In this document: positions 1 through 10,997 of the stretch, one piece after another
Layout: each line of letters starts with the position of its first letter
Position numbering within the stretch: position 1 is the stretch's first letter
Source of the DNA: Cryphonectria parasitica EP155
Lineage: Eukaryota; Ascomycota; Sordariomycetes; Diaporthales; Cryphonectriaceae
NCBI RefSeq assembly: GCF_011745365.1
Contig: NW_024468916.1
Coordinates: 913,630 to 977,629 of the forward strand
Reading direction: 5' to 3'
Length of the DNA stretch: 64,000 nt
Position numbers and translations under genes: made by a program
Notes under the pieces: model-generated
The model's database searches: none
What the model was told of the DNA's origin: nothing
The model's input: the letters and a program-made list of their open reading frames with translations, nothing else

Positions 1-1480
1 CAGCGGGTAGACGACCCTAGCACCGAGCTCCTCCAACTTCTTGGCCACTGAGGCGTATTTCTCTTTCTAAAAAAGCATATTATTAGTTGGTTTGTACTGT
101 ATATAGCCAGATAGGACAGAAGCAGGGTGGGATTAGCTCCTCTCTTCCTCACCACCTCATCCGAGCCCCATTTCCACTCGATGGTTGAATGAATGCCCCA
201 TTGACTATCCAGGATCCCGATTGACAACCCCTTCCACCCAGAAGCTGCTTGGTTTCCATCCTTCTCGAGCGCCTGGACGACATCATAGCTGGTAGGAGGG
301 AGGAGAAGGACTTTGGCAAGCGCCACCAAGTCATGAGGATCCCGCGCCATCAGGCCTACACGGTCCGAGAACGCCCCAATCCTTGAAATTCCATCGATGG
401 GTACCGAGCCGTGTGGCAAGGTCAGGCCGTAGAGCCCATTCGCACTCGCCGGCAGCACGTTCGAGCCACCAGTCTCGGTGCCGATGCCTAGGGGCGAGAA
501 GCCTGCTGCTATGCTGACGGCGGGACCGACAGAAGAGCCGCCGCATACCTTTTTTCGTTGTACAAAAACTCTCGATGTTAGTGTACAGAGGCAGAAAAGA
601 AAAGAAAAAAAAGAGAAAGGAGGGGCGGCGCACCGGCTGGTCATCGTCATGGAGATCGTCTCGTCTGTATGGGGAGAGAGTTTGGCCTCCATATGCGCTC
701 CATCCGGCGGGGGTGTTGTCAGACCTTTGAACGCGGTGAGCAGAAATGTCTTTGTTGTTGATCAACTATGGTCTTCCTACTTCATTCCACAGAATTCCTA
801 AAAAGGTACTGTAATCAGCACACCGGGTGATATAGACTTAGAGAAGGCCCGGGTTGGGGGGGGGGGGGGGGAAGGCAACAGCGGATGGTACATATATACT
901 CACAGTCAAGTTCCCTTTCCCAAGAACGATGATGCCAGCTTCCAGGAGCTGCGAGAACCTTGGTTAGTCACATTCTCTTTGGGCTCGGTGCCAGTCAAGT
1001 CCATAAGCTGTTGTTCTAACCTTGTCGACCACAGTTGCGTTTCGTTTGGCCACTAGAGATGCGATCGCACACGAGCCCGCAGACGTGACCATACCCAAGG
1101 AGGGATGGGTAACAATGGCATCCTAACGCGCATCATCAGCCCGATCCGATTATATAATTTTAACCTTCTCCCAGGGTTGTCTGCAGCAGGTTCCGCCCAC
1201 TCACTTTGAGGATGATCGGGATACCGTGCAGCTCGCCACGGATCTGTCCCCGTGCCCGCTCCTCGTCCAGCTTCCTGGCCCGAGCGAGCGCAATGTTCCT
1301 GGGACACACCGACAGGATGGCCTTGAGCTTCAGCCTGTCCTCGTTGTGCCGGTCGATCTGGTCGAGGAACGAGGTGACTAGGTCCTCGCTAGTGAGCTGT
1401 CCGTTCCGCATGAGCTGCTGGTATTCGTGCGCTGGCCGCTGCAGGAGGGTGAAGGACCCGAGGCTCTGAGACATCGCCAT
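1..1480 (-). CDS. Amidase signature family protein, 3'-truncated by the window edge
   Basis: Hydrolyses carboxamides in the amidase-signature family; the exact substrate is unknown. Seven exons keep one frame: 1205-1480, 1021-1122, 904-948, 781-797, 634-724, 153-548 and 1-66, continuing beyond base 1. The chosen start (ATG at 1480) gives MAMSQSLGSF; an upstream in-frame TTG was ignored. The catalytic Lys is K92 in LHGIPIILK, at the end of exon 1. Exon 6 carries GGSSVGPAV and GIGTETGGS, which hold the cis-Ser and nucleophilic Ser of the Ser-cisSer-Lys triad. WSAYGGQTLSPY is the usual segment before them. Exon 4 is only 17 nt (EFCGMK), and the 106-nt intron before it contains a 16-G run. It is divergent from the Nudix/eIF-2B-like gene. 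The family call is firm. The junction at 549/634 is the least certain because its acceptor is AAG rather than CAG or TAG. Confidence 0.88.
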
Positions 1481-2390
1481 ATTCCTCAATAGATGGTGGC
1501 ACCTTAATGCTTCACAGTGAGACCAGCGTGGTTTTGTTTTTTGCTCGGTGGCGGGATTCCAATCCCTTTTTCCCCCTCTCTTTTTCCTATCTCCTCTTTC
1601 AGACTACTACTTTATAACGATATGCATTTGTGACTATCTGTATCTCTTTTGAGGTTGTTTACGTGGCTGCCTAGGCTTACGTGCGTCGTCAGTCTTATCA
1701 TCATCCGTATAGGTGAATGTGGACAAGGTGTCCGTCCTCCTTCCCGGCTCGAGGAAGTCCCGCTTCCCAACCTCTCAGTATTATGCATGTCCTGCACGAT
1801 CCTTATGGGTCCAGCTTGGCAGAGGCAGGGAGAAGGGGGGAAAAGGTCCGGAGGAATCGTCGTGATTATTGCCTTTTTCTTCTTTAGTTTCTCCCTTTGC
1901 TATCTCTTTCTTTTTCCTTTCTTTGCTTTTGATTTCTTGGCCCGAAACATGCGACCATGGATTCTCTTTGCTTTTTCCTCTCGGCGAGACGCACGGGAAA
2001 TTGCTCAACCAGGAATTCTGTCTTTGGCAGACTGAAGCTGACTTTGCTGGCGATTATGGTGATATGCTGTAGAACGCTCCTAGCCGCATTTCTAACATTT
2101 ATCAATGGCCCAAAACCTCGAGTAAGTTGAAGTTCAACCAACAATGTAGAATAACTCGGTACTTGGGAGCTCATTTGAGAAGGGTTAGGGTTTTAGGCAT
2201 GCGATCTTTGTTCATATACCGTAGTGGGGGCTCGTGCGTCATACCTGTTACTTCAACCTCAACACGTTCCTTCCCACGATTGAGCCAAATTGATCACATA
2301 CATTAGGCAGGTACGAGGTGGTGGGCCAGGTCATGCAGCCAAGAAGCGCACTCGTATTTCCGTCTTCTTGAAGCTAAGTGCTATGAAATC
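1481..2390. promoter_or_regulatory. Divergent intergenic region between amidase and Nudix/eIF-2B-like gene
   Basis: No coding sequence is supported here. The plus strand has CT-rich tracts around 1560-1600 and 1870-1930. A telomere-repeat-like GGGTTAGGG lies at 2182-2190, about 200 bp before the downstream ATG. The short ORFs are low-complexity and overlap on both strands, so they look spurious. Confidence 0.6.
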
Positions 2391-4413
2391 ATGAGCACTC
2401 TCTCGAGCTTCAGATTTCGAGTCACCACGCCGCTGCTGCGCACACCCAGCAGGCTCGCCACATACCGTCTGTCAGCTCTACTGCACCTCGCTTGTGGCCT
2501 GTACTCACCGAGAAGAGAGACTCGCATTGTGCACCCCACCTGCTCTTCATATTACTCCAGCATGGGCACCAATAACCAGTCCGGAGCTGCTTCCAGCGGC
2601 AACAAGCCGCCTCTGCAGAAGCGTTCGGTTGTCTCCTCGTTTCTCTACAAATTTAGCCAAGAGAATGGTGAACCAAGGGCTAAAGTTGCCTTGTTCAAGC
2701 GCAGTGGTCAAGTGCGCACCTACCCGTGAGTGCATCAGGTTGCCTGCTTTCGTCCCACCCCGTCAGCCTGACTGTTTTATCATTATTAGTTTTATCCCCG
2801 TAGCACCAAGTTCCTGCTGACTCTGTGACTGGCTGACATGATGCAGTCATCGCTGGGCGGTTGTGTCTGGGAGCATTGACCCCGAGGATCCTTCACCCTT
2901 GGCAGCAGCCTGGAGAGAGATCCGTGAAGAGACGACCTTGACATCATCTTCCCTAGAGCTCATGCGGCAGGGCAAAAGCTATGTGCTGCCAGACGAATCG
3001 ATAGGGCGGGAGTGGACCATCCACCCCTTTGCCTTCCGCCTCAAAGACCCCAGCGAGGGCGGCAGAGGAGAGAACGGCATCACTCTGGACTGGGAGCACG
3101 AAGACTGGGCCTGGTATGACCCAATGGACATCGAGGACTCGGAGAGTTTTGGCGCCGTGCCGCGCCTGGCTGAAAGTCTGCGCCGTGTGTGGTTCGAGAA
3201 GGACCTTGGCGTCGATGCTGGAGCCGTGCTCACCAACGGTCTCGAAAGGCTGAAAAATGATCACCAGAGTGGCGCCCGCCAGCTGGCCGGCGCGGCTCTG
3301 GAGATTCTGCGGGACATAATACTGAAAATGGATGCTCAGCAGTCAACTGACGAATGGTGGACCAAGGTCCGCTTTGCTGCATGGCACATCTGGAAGAACG
3401 GCAGAGAGTCCATGGGGGCTGCCATCTTGAGCGCCCTGCTCGCTGCCTTGAAGGGCATGGAAGAGACGTTCCAGAGGGCCAAACAGGACGGCACATGGAG
3501 CGGCAGTAGCTCCATCGAGTGGAGGGCCGCCTCTATAGAAGAGCTTAACCGCCGCATCGCTGCTAGAGAGGATGCAGCCAGTAAAGTCTCAGTTGCGCTC
3601 GTCAACTTCTTACGCGAGCAATTCGCTACCCAAGAAGCATCTGGTCGGCCAGTAAAGATGTTGACCTTGTCGGAGAGCTCCACAATCTCACATGCTCTCG
3701 AGCGTGTCATTGCTGACACCGGCCTCCAACTCGATCTGCGCATCTTGGAGTCTCGACCGCTATTCGAGGGGGTCTCTCTGGCCAGCTCCTTGATACGGGC
3801 CGCTGGGGCCTGGTCATCACAAGCATCTGCAAGTCATGACGCTGAGGCGCAGAAGGACTCTCGTGTGCCACCGATTTCGAAACTGCAGGTGACACTCTAC
3901 ACAGATGCCTCTGCAGCCCTTGCATCCGAAGGCGTCGACATAGTGCTCCTCGGAGCCGACAGAATTGCCGAGTCTGGGGCTGTCAGCAACAAGACGGGCT
4001 CGTTGCCAGCTGTTCTAAGCGCCAGACATACTTCATCAAAAGCAAAGATAGTGGTCCTGGGCGAGACCGAAAAAGTAGCGCCCTCAGGGGCTGCATGTGC
4101 GCATGTCGTGGAAGACAACGCCCCCACTCAGCTGTACCGTGCCTGGCTGGCAGGCCACAACAGCGAGAGAATTCAGAGTGCTGCTGCGGGTACGGTATCC
4201 AATAGCCTTGGCAGCGAAAATGCTGTCGCAACGCAGCCTGGGCCGGGTGAGCCTGCAGCCCATGTAGGCATTCGCAACATTGTTTTTGAATGGGTTCCTC
4301 CGGAGCTCATTCACGTCTACATAACAGAGCAGGGCGTTTGGGAAATCGGGGACATACACGCTTTGTCTGAGACATTGGCCACCGAGGAGGAGAGGCTCTT
4401 CAGGCACATTTGA
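2391..4413 (+). CDS. Nudix-like / eIF-2B-like domain fusion protein (633 aa)
   Basis: Two exons, 2391-2725 and 2847-4413, with a 121-bp GTGAGT...GCAG intron that joins ACC-TAC-CC to T-CAT-CGC in phase. The N-terminal half resembles a Nudix hydrolase: residues 120-143 carry a Nudix-box-like stretch with REIREETTL. The box is degenerate: one extra residue separates the Gly from REIREE, and the usual Gly after EE is Thr. The C-terminal half belongs to the eIF-2B alpha/beta/delta and MTNA superfamily, shown by VDIVLLGADRIAESG (GADR at 481-484) followed by SNKTGSLP. This superfamily includes GEF subunits and sugar-phosphate isomerases, so the name translation factor would go beyond the evidence. 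A metabolite-binding or nucleotide-processing enzyme is equally possible. The first 50 residues are basic and Ser/Arg/Leu-rich, so a mitochondrial presequence is possible; a second in-frame ATG begins MGTNNQSG. Confidence 0.85.
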
Positions 4414-5811
4414 CAAAAAAGACCGCCGCAGTAGCTGCAGGCCCAAGGGGGGTCCGGTTTGGCTGGGCCTGAACCCTTGCTTAGAAGCCACGCCTGGGCC
4501 TCTGGTTAGGTTAGGGGTGGTTTAGGGGCAAGTCGGCTTCGATCAACAACATTCCGGTTCGATTTGCCTTGCCTTGCGCTCCCTTGGGGATTGTCTTATG
4601 CATGAGACCTTTGTCACAGTTTCACTCCCTTCTTCGACCCTTGTTCCGGCTCTTGTCATTTCTCACAATTTCGGTTTCTTTCGCCCTGCGACAAGATACA
4701 AGATCTGTCATTGTCCGATCTGCTGCAAAAAATGTCCAGCCAGGGGCACAGGGTGGCCTGGTTGGCCGCCCCTGGCCTCTCGAGATTTGACCCGACCCCC
4801 TATACAACCACACCCTTTTATGTAGGTCATGAGCTGGCATGCACATCTCACTCTTTCTCGGGCAGGAATTTGGAATGGGCGCAATGGACTACGACACACC
4901 ACCTGGGGTTAAGTTACCCGGCATGTAGGGTGACATCTTGCAATCCTTCTAGCGGCCCACATACGCAGGGAGTAAATCTTGCAATAGGCTCTGAGGCCGC
5001 GGCAGTAGCTAGGCTAAACGCCCGCTCCCGCGTAATCGACTAGCCAATATGGGTTTTGCCCGCAGCGTCAGCAGGGCAGGGAAGGGATGGGGGGACATGG
5101 CTGACTGCAGTTACTATTCCCGAGCCCAACAACAACTCGTCGGCTTTCTGCTTTCGACTCTCTACCCCGGATACCCTGCTGATGCCGTCTTACTGCGTTC
5201 CATGCTCAATAGACCGGGGCCGTGACAATCTCCCCTTGACGAACGTCTGCAGGGCCAGAACTGCCTACTTGATCTCATTGCTTATAGGGATTGGAGAAAG
5301 TACTTTGCACTCACACTCACTCAAACACAACACGGGCGGCCTAGCCGTGGAGCACCACGGCAAGAGGGACGGGAGCCAGCAGTGCAAACAAGGCACACAG
5401 GCCAGGCGTACTCCACAGAAAGAAGTCATCTGCAGTGCTCTACGAACTGGCCCAGCTGCTTCCTCATTCCTCAGTCCACCCAGGAGACACAGAAGAGGGT
5501 AACAGTTCGCATGCTGGGGTAAAGGGACGCCTTGTCCATATATCTCGGCCGACGTGCCATCCCTAGGAAACGCAACTTGCAGCCCCGCGCCCCTCCTCCT
5601 CCTCAGGGAGCCTCTCAAGGGACTCGTCGAGGTTGAGCTCGAGGCCGCAAAATCTCTTGCCTTCAGCTCCTGTTCCCTCGTCTCCATGGCAGCCTTTGTA
5701 TCTAGTTCAGCTTCATCATTCATTACCAGCCCAGTGTGGACGAACCTCGTGTGATGCACCACTGCCGGCGTGAATCAGTGCGACTGATACAGAAGAATAT
5801 TCCTCATCGTC
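4414..5811. other. Intergenic region upstream of the Zn2Cys6 regulator
   Basis: This 1.4-kb stretch lies between two plus-strand genes and probably holds the 3' UTR of the first and the promoter of the second. A TTAGG-rich patch (4504-4528) follows the first gene. The ORFs overlap on both strands and show no family motif, so none is annotated. Confidence 0.55.
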
Positions 5812-8808
5812 ATGGCTGGCACTGGTTCGTTCGCTGGTACCTCAAAAACTGGGCGACTAGGTGTGAATCCTCGTCGAGCTCATGTGAAAGATGGGGAGAG
5901 GAAACGTGTCAAGACAGCGTGAGTGTCACTCGAACTCGTTTGTCCACCTAGTCTCCCCGCCCACCCACCCATCCCAAGGAGGGGGAGGCCTTTTGGGGAG
6001 GCCTTTTCGGGGGAGAGGGGGGGGGGGTTACTGTTTTCGTATTTTCCTCCCTCTAGATGGCTTACTCTCAATCGGTCTTGTTTTCATCGACGTGGCTCAA
6101 CTCGTGACTTTTTTGAGATGCGCCTCTAATCTATTCCAATCCAGATGTAACGGCTGCAATGTTCGGCGCGTCCGGTGTACTGGCGAGAAGCCGTGTACGC
6201 AATGCCAAGCAGCGCAACGGATTTGTGAATACCCGGCCGCCGACAAGAAGATATTCGTGGCCGCAACCGAGTACGAGGATCTCAAGACGAGCAGAGCTCT
6301 CCTGGAGAAGTGCGTCCAGAAACTGTTGCCCGACCCAGTGCAGCGGCAGAAGTTCCTTGCGGACATACGAGAGAATCCAGACAGTTGTCGTATCAGTGTC
6401 ATCTCTGCCAGGGACGAGGAATCACAGTCCAGTTCATCGAACGCGTCGACCGAGACTGCGACTTCGACATCAACGGTCACATCGATCTCTAGTAACGCCT
6501 CGACGGCCACTGTTGCTTCGACAACCACTGTTGCTTCGAACACCACTGCCACGGCATCTCCCCCCGTTGATCCAAACCATTTTATGGCGCGCTACCTAGA
6601 GAGTCTAGAACCACGGAACTACCTGCATCTCATCATTACTAATGGAGTCGATGGAAGTCTTCTTCAGGACCAGAGAGGAATCAAGCGCTGGCTGGGTGGG
6701 AGCTCCGGTGCATGTTTTCTAGACCATCTCAAGAGGTTCATGTACACTCTCAAATCGGCCTTTGGATTCACTGGGGCCTCGTCAGACTCCTCTCCCGGCA
6801 TGAGGTTTCTCGCTTCTCACGGCCACTACCAGACGTCAGATTCGCTGTCACTCTATACGCCCCCAACAGAGCAGATCAATGCCTTCTCGTCAATGAGCCA
6901 CTGGGATATAGCTTGCACCCTACTCTCCAAAGCGGACGAGTACCTGCAGAACTACAGCAACTCGTTGCCCTGCGGAGGCCTTCACTACTTCGGGGAGCTC
7001 ACGCCGCAGGCCTGGCTGGACGTGCAGACTGGCGAGAATCCACAGCGGGGCAGAGCACTCTACGAAGCTGCTTTTGCCATTGGGACCATTTACTCCCTGA
7101 AAGCGACTGACTCTAGGCGAGACGGTCACCTGGGCGAGATGTTCTTCGCAAAAGCCCGGAGCATACTGGGGGACCCGCTAGACATCTCCAGCCACACCTT
7201 TCGAGATATCTCTACTCTGGCCCTGATGGCCATGTACATGCTGGAGATGAACCGACGAGACGGGGCCTACTTCTTCCTCTCCCAAGCCCTCACTATCTGT
7301 GCCACATCCGGGGGATTGAAGGGCACATATGACAAAGAGGGGGATAGGAGAATCGTGTGGACCTTATTCTGTCTGAGCAAAGATATTTGCTGCATGATGG
7401 GTCGTCCGCCCATGTATCCCGATGAAGCCTTCACACTCGCCTTGCCAAAAGAGACAGAGTAAGTTTTCCTCCTTCTTATCTTTACGTCTTGATGTCCTGT
7501 GTAACGAGCTGAACGCATCCGGATAGAGGCATGCCACCTCCACACGGCCTGATCGCACATATCGAACTTTGCAAGATTGCCGGCTACATTGTCTCCGATA
7601 CATACCATATCGCGCCTCGAGAAATCCCGATCGTTTACGAGACTCATAGTAGTCATGTGACCAAACCGCTAGGCCTGCTGCAACAGTGGCGGGAAAGACT
7701 ACCCAAGGCTCTACAAATACCGCTCGATGTGCCACCAGATTTTCATATACCACCGAGGGAGGAACTACCCCTCGACCTCCAAGAGTCTTTAGAGGCGCAG
7801 CCCACCGGTGCTTTGCCGACAGACCGTGCTCTGTGCGTATTACACATGAAATGGAACCAGGTAAAGTCGTCCTTGTTCTTCTCAGGAAACCACGTTGAAG
7901 TGGTTTGGTCCAGAAGGTATCGTCCACGGCTAACGACCTACCCACATCTCACCCCTTCGCAGCTCATCATATTGACGCTCCGGCCGCTTTTCTTCATCGC
8001 GGTCAAGTGTGCCGTCGGCGGCGACTTGACTAAGATGCGCAGGGACATGTTTGACAGTCCCGGCGTGAATCCTGAACACATTTTGCAGTGCAGTGGCGCC
8101 GCACGGCGCAATTTGCGGTTGGGCCGTCACCTCTACCAGCGGTGCCGCACGAGCTACGACGGCCCTGGCAAGCTCACCCTTACGGACCTGCACCACATCT
8201 TTAACGCAGCCGTCATCCTGCTCCTCCACCAAATGGTCTTTTCGAACGTGGTCAACACAGATACGCTGGCCATCAACACGGCGCGGCAGATATTCGAGCG
8301 GGAGGCGCTCACTGAGATCCCGCCGCCGGGCTGCAGCGTCTCCACGTCGAGCGGCTACGCGTCTGACTGCGTCGGCGTTCTCAACGACCTCGCATGCCTG
8401 GTGGCGCGCATACGGCAGGTACGATTCAGGGACTCGGACTATGCCGACTCAGGCTTGGGTATGGATAGCAGTGGCTGGCCGTCCCCGGCATCGACGGAGG
8501 GCTCCCGCGGCGGTAGTATAGGCGGCGGCAGTGTAAGCGGCGACGGGGCCAGCTCAACTTCGACGGCCACCCTGGGCCGCTCCTCGACATGCTTACAAGG
8601 GGAAAAGATCAGTGAAAAGGATCTCGAGGCCAACCTGGGAAGTTTGAACCCTTTCTTCCATCAGGGGTTGTTTCCCCCAGCATTTTTTACGTTAACGGGT
8701 CCAACACCTACCCCTGATGCTCATACGCACCATAAAGAGGTGGAGAGATGGGTGCTCGAGGGCCTATGGGGCTATACTACACCTGTGTGTCATTGGATGG
8801 GATTGTGA
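5812..8808 (+). CDS. Zn(II)2Cys6 fungal transcription factor (about 866 aa)
   Basis: Nuclear DNA-binding regulator of unknown targets. Exons are 5812-5918, 6145-7458, 7527-7860 and 7963-8808. The 226-bp first intron splits the codon just before the first zinc-binding Cys, so the zinc cluster depends on exon 1, which ends RKRVKTA. The binuclear cluster is C37-x2-C40-x6-C47-x5-C53-x2-C56-x6-C63, including CNGCNVRRVRC. A Ser/Thr-rich linker with short repeats follows (about 120-190). The middle region, with ALYEAAFAIGTIYSLKA and KDICCMMGRPPMYPDEA, fits the fungal-specific transcription factor (middle homology) domain. Intron 3 (7861-7962) is 102 nt, in frame and stop-free. Splicing joins HMKWNQ to LIILTLRPLFF, which matches the usual family pattern. 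Retention would give a 900-aa isoform. A Gly/Ser-rich segment lies near the C-terminus. The family is clear; the regulated pathway is not. Confidence 0.88.
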
Positions 8809-9712
8809 CCTGGAAGCGAACAGGGGAGGGTTGAAAGAGAAATGGTCATGTTGGGACATCAGTACATCCAGGAGATACTTCTGTGAGGCTGATGGGAAAA
8901 GCATGTAGGTGTATTTCACGGTGTTACTTGTGTGTATGTGTTATGATTACGGACCAGCGACGAAGATACGCTTTTTAGTGAGTTTTCTGCTTAGGTGGGA
9001 AAAGTATCTCAGCAGTCACACGACTTGACTGGAGAAGGTGAGCTCGAGGCGAGGAAAAAGAGGGGCTAGAGGGACAGGCAGGTCTGTTTTCTTTTTGTAT
9101 TTGTTACAAACAAGGCTGGTTTAAGCTGGTCATGGTGAGAACGGGAAAGAGAAAAGAAGAAGCACATGAGCAATGAAAGAACGGACCATCATCAACCCCC
9201 TGGCGATCAGGGGGAAGGTTCCTGGATATGTGTTAAAATAAATGTATAAATACATACCCTGTCATGGTGAGCTTTTTGCTGGACAGAAAAGAGCAAAAAC
9301 CAATCTTGATGAAATCTGTGAGGGAGACGTGGAGGGTTGTTGAGAGGTAGGGGAGCTGGATCTCATGTTAAGATTGTGGGCTCACTCGAGACTGGACGAC
9401 AACTTTACAACAGGTATTGTGGCAGACAACCATTATTTGTTTGTCACTGCACAGTGAAGGCAGCACAATCTAAGACAAGTCTTAGAAATTGCAAAATTAG
9501 TAATGAAATAGACAAACGTTATAAGAAATTAAAACTACAAGAATTTAAACAAAACGTCAAGGTCAGTCAGTGGGTATCACATTTGATTCTTATCTGCATT
9601 TCAGAAAGAGCACTACTCATTAACAATATGTCGACCGAAAAATGATGATGCCGGAACTTGATGACACATGTGGCCTTTCAAGAGGGTAATTATATCGGAC
9701 CACTTCTCCAAT
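8809..9712. other. Convergent intergenic region
   Basis: The region lies between the 3' end of the plus-strand regulator and the 3' end of the minus-strand phosphodiesterase gene. It is A-rich around 9470-9560 and probably holds both 3' UTRs. I see no coding sequence or RNA gene. Confidence 0.6.
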
Positions 9713-10997
9713 TTAGAGCGTGCCCACGCCGTTCAGGTAGTTCTGGACCTCAAGGAAGTCACCGACGCTGATCCAGTCGAGCTGTGGATTTTTTTCTCAT
9801 GTGTCAGTCGGCAGATTCCAATCAATATTACTCTCAGGACAAGGCGGAGGATGAAGAAAGGAAGGGAAAAGAAAAAAGGAAGACAGGTAGAGAAGGAGTG
9901 AGTTAACAAACAAGAAAGAAAGAAAAAAAAAGGAAAACATACCAGAATAAAGTTGGGATACCGGTCATACAGGGCATTGCACTCATTGACCTCGGCCATG
10001 ATAGAGGCCTCGCCGTTGGTGGTGGAGGCGGCGGTCTCGTCGGGGATGTCGATGCCGAAGATGTCGACGTCGAGGAAGTGGTTGACAAGATACATGCGGC
10101 CGGTAGCGCTGCCACCAGCGGGGCGGTTGACAGAGCAATCCGGGAAAGAAGAGTCGGTTACACTGGCACAAGGTATGGTTAGTTTTGTGTGTAGTGAGGG
10201 GAAGACGATGAGGTTACAGATTTTTGGGGGTGAGTGGTTGGGTAAAAAGGGACGAGGAGGCGCCTCCGCAGAGAATAATGTCAGTACACAAAAGGAGGAC
10301 GGACTACTTACTCATACGAAGTCTCACTACAAAAGTCATAGTCAGTCATCTGTTTCTTCTATTCCTGGCCACAACTCCTTACATGCTTGGGATAGTAGGC
10401 TGAAACTTACAAGATGTACGAGGTGAACTCGGGCAGGATATAGCTGACAGAAGTACCAGAAGGATAATCCATAAACACCACAAGCCTCGTCCCGTCGTCA
10501 ATCAGCTCGCCCAGCGTAGGCCACTCATCCAGGGTGAGCGTAGAACCCGGCGAGTACGCATACGCATCGGCGCCGGCGGTCTCAAAGGCCTCGGCAAAGA
10601 CGGAGTTGTCGATGCCGTCGCCGTTGGTGATGAGCAGGGTGACGACCTCGTCCGGGTTGGCCTCGAGAAAGGTCACGACCGTCTCGAGCCAGGTGACGAG
10701 GGTGCCCGCGTCCTCCTCGGCGCAGCTCGTGTGGCAGAGCTCGATGACGCCGTCGTCGTTGTGGCTCTGGGCCTGCAGGAAGCGCACGCCCAGGCTGAGC
10801 TGGTCCGACACCGAGTCGAACTGGTTGTCGACCAGGAGGATGCCGTCAAAGGCCGAGTCGTGGCTGCCGATGAAGGTCACGTTGGAGTAGAGCTTGTCGC
10901 AGAGCTCCGAGTAGCCGTTGCAGACGGTGGCTGCCGTGGCACCGCTGGCGAGGAGGGCCAGGGTGGTGGTGATGGCGCTGCTGCTGGGGGACCGCAT
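9713..10997 (-). CDS. Secreted PLC-like phosphodiesterase (PI-PLC X-type, 296 aa)
   Basis: Predicted extracellular phosphodiesterase with a TIM-barrel PLC-like fold. Exons are 10411-10997, 10312-10326, 9943-10162 and 9713-9781. The start at 10997 gives an N-terminus with a plausible signal peptide (about 23 residues, cleavage after GATAA); the longer in-frame ORF upstream was rejected. FIGSHDSAFDG supplies the conserved His of the X domain, and VRFLQAQSHN and LVVFMDYPS are later barrel strands. The second exon is a 15-nt microexon that restores the family sequence FETSYDVTD across the junction. The C-terminus is LDWISVGDFLEVQNYLNG. Fungal members are often annotated only as PLC-like phosphodiesterase; some bacterial relatives cleave phosphatidylinositol, but the substrate here is unknown. 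It is a single-copy gene with no functional neighbour visible. Confidence 0.87.

Noticed and set aside
2182..2190. Interstitial telomere tract
   Set aside because: Only about one and a half TTAGGG units are present at each site, too short for a telomere relic, so it is treated as a possible promoter motif instead.
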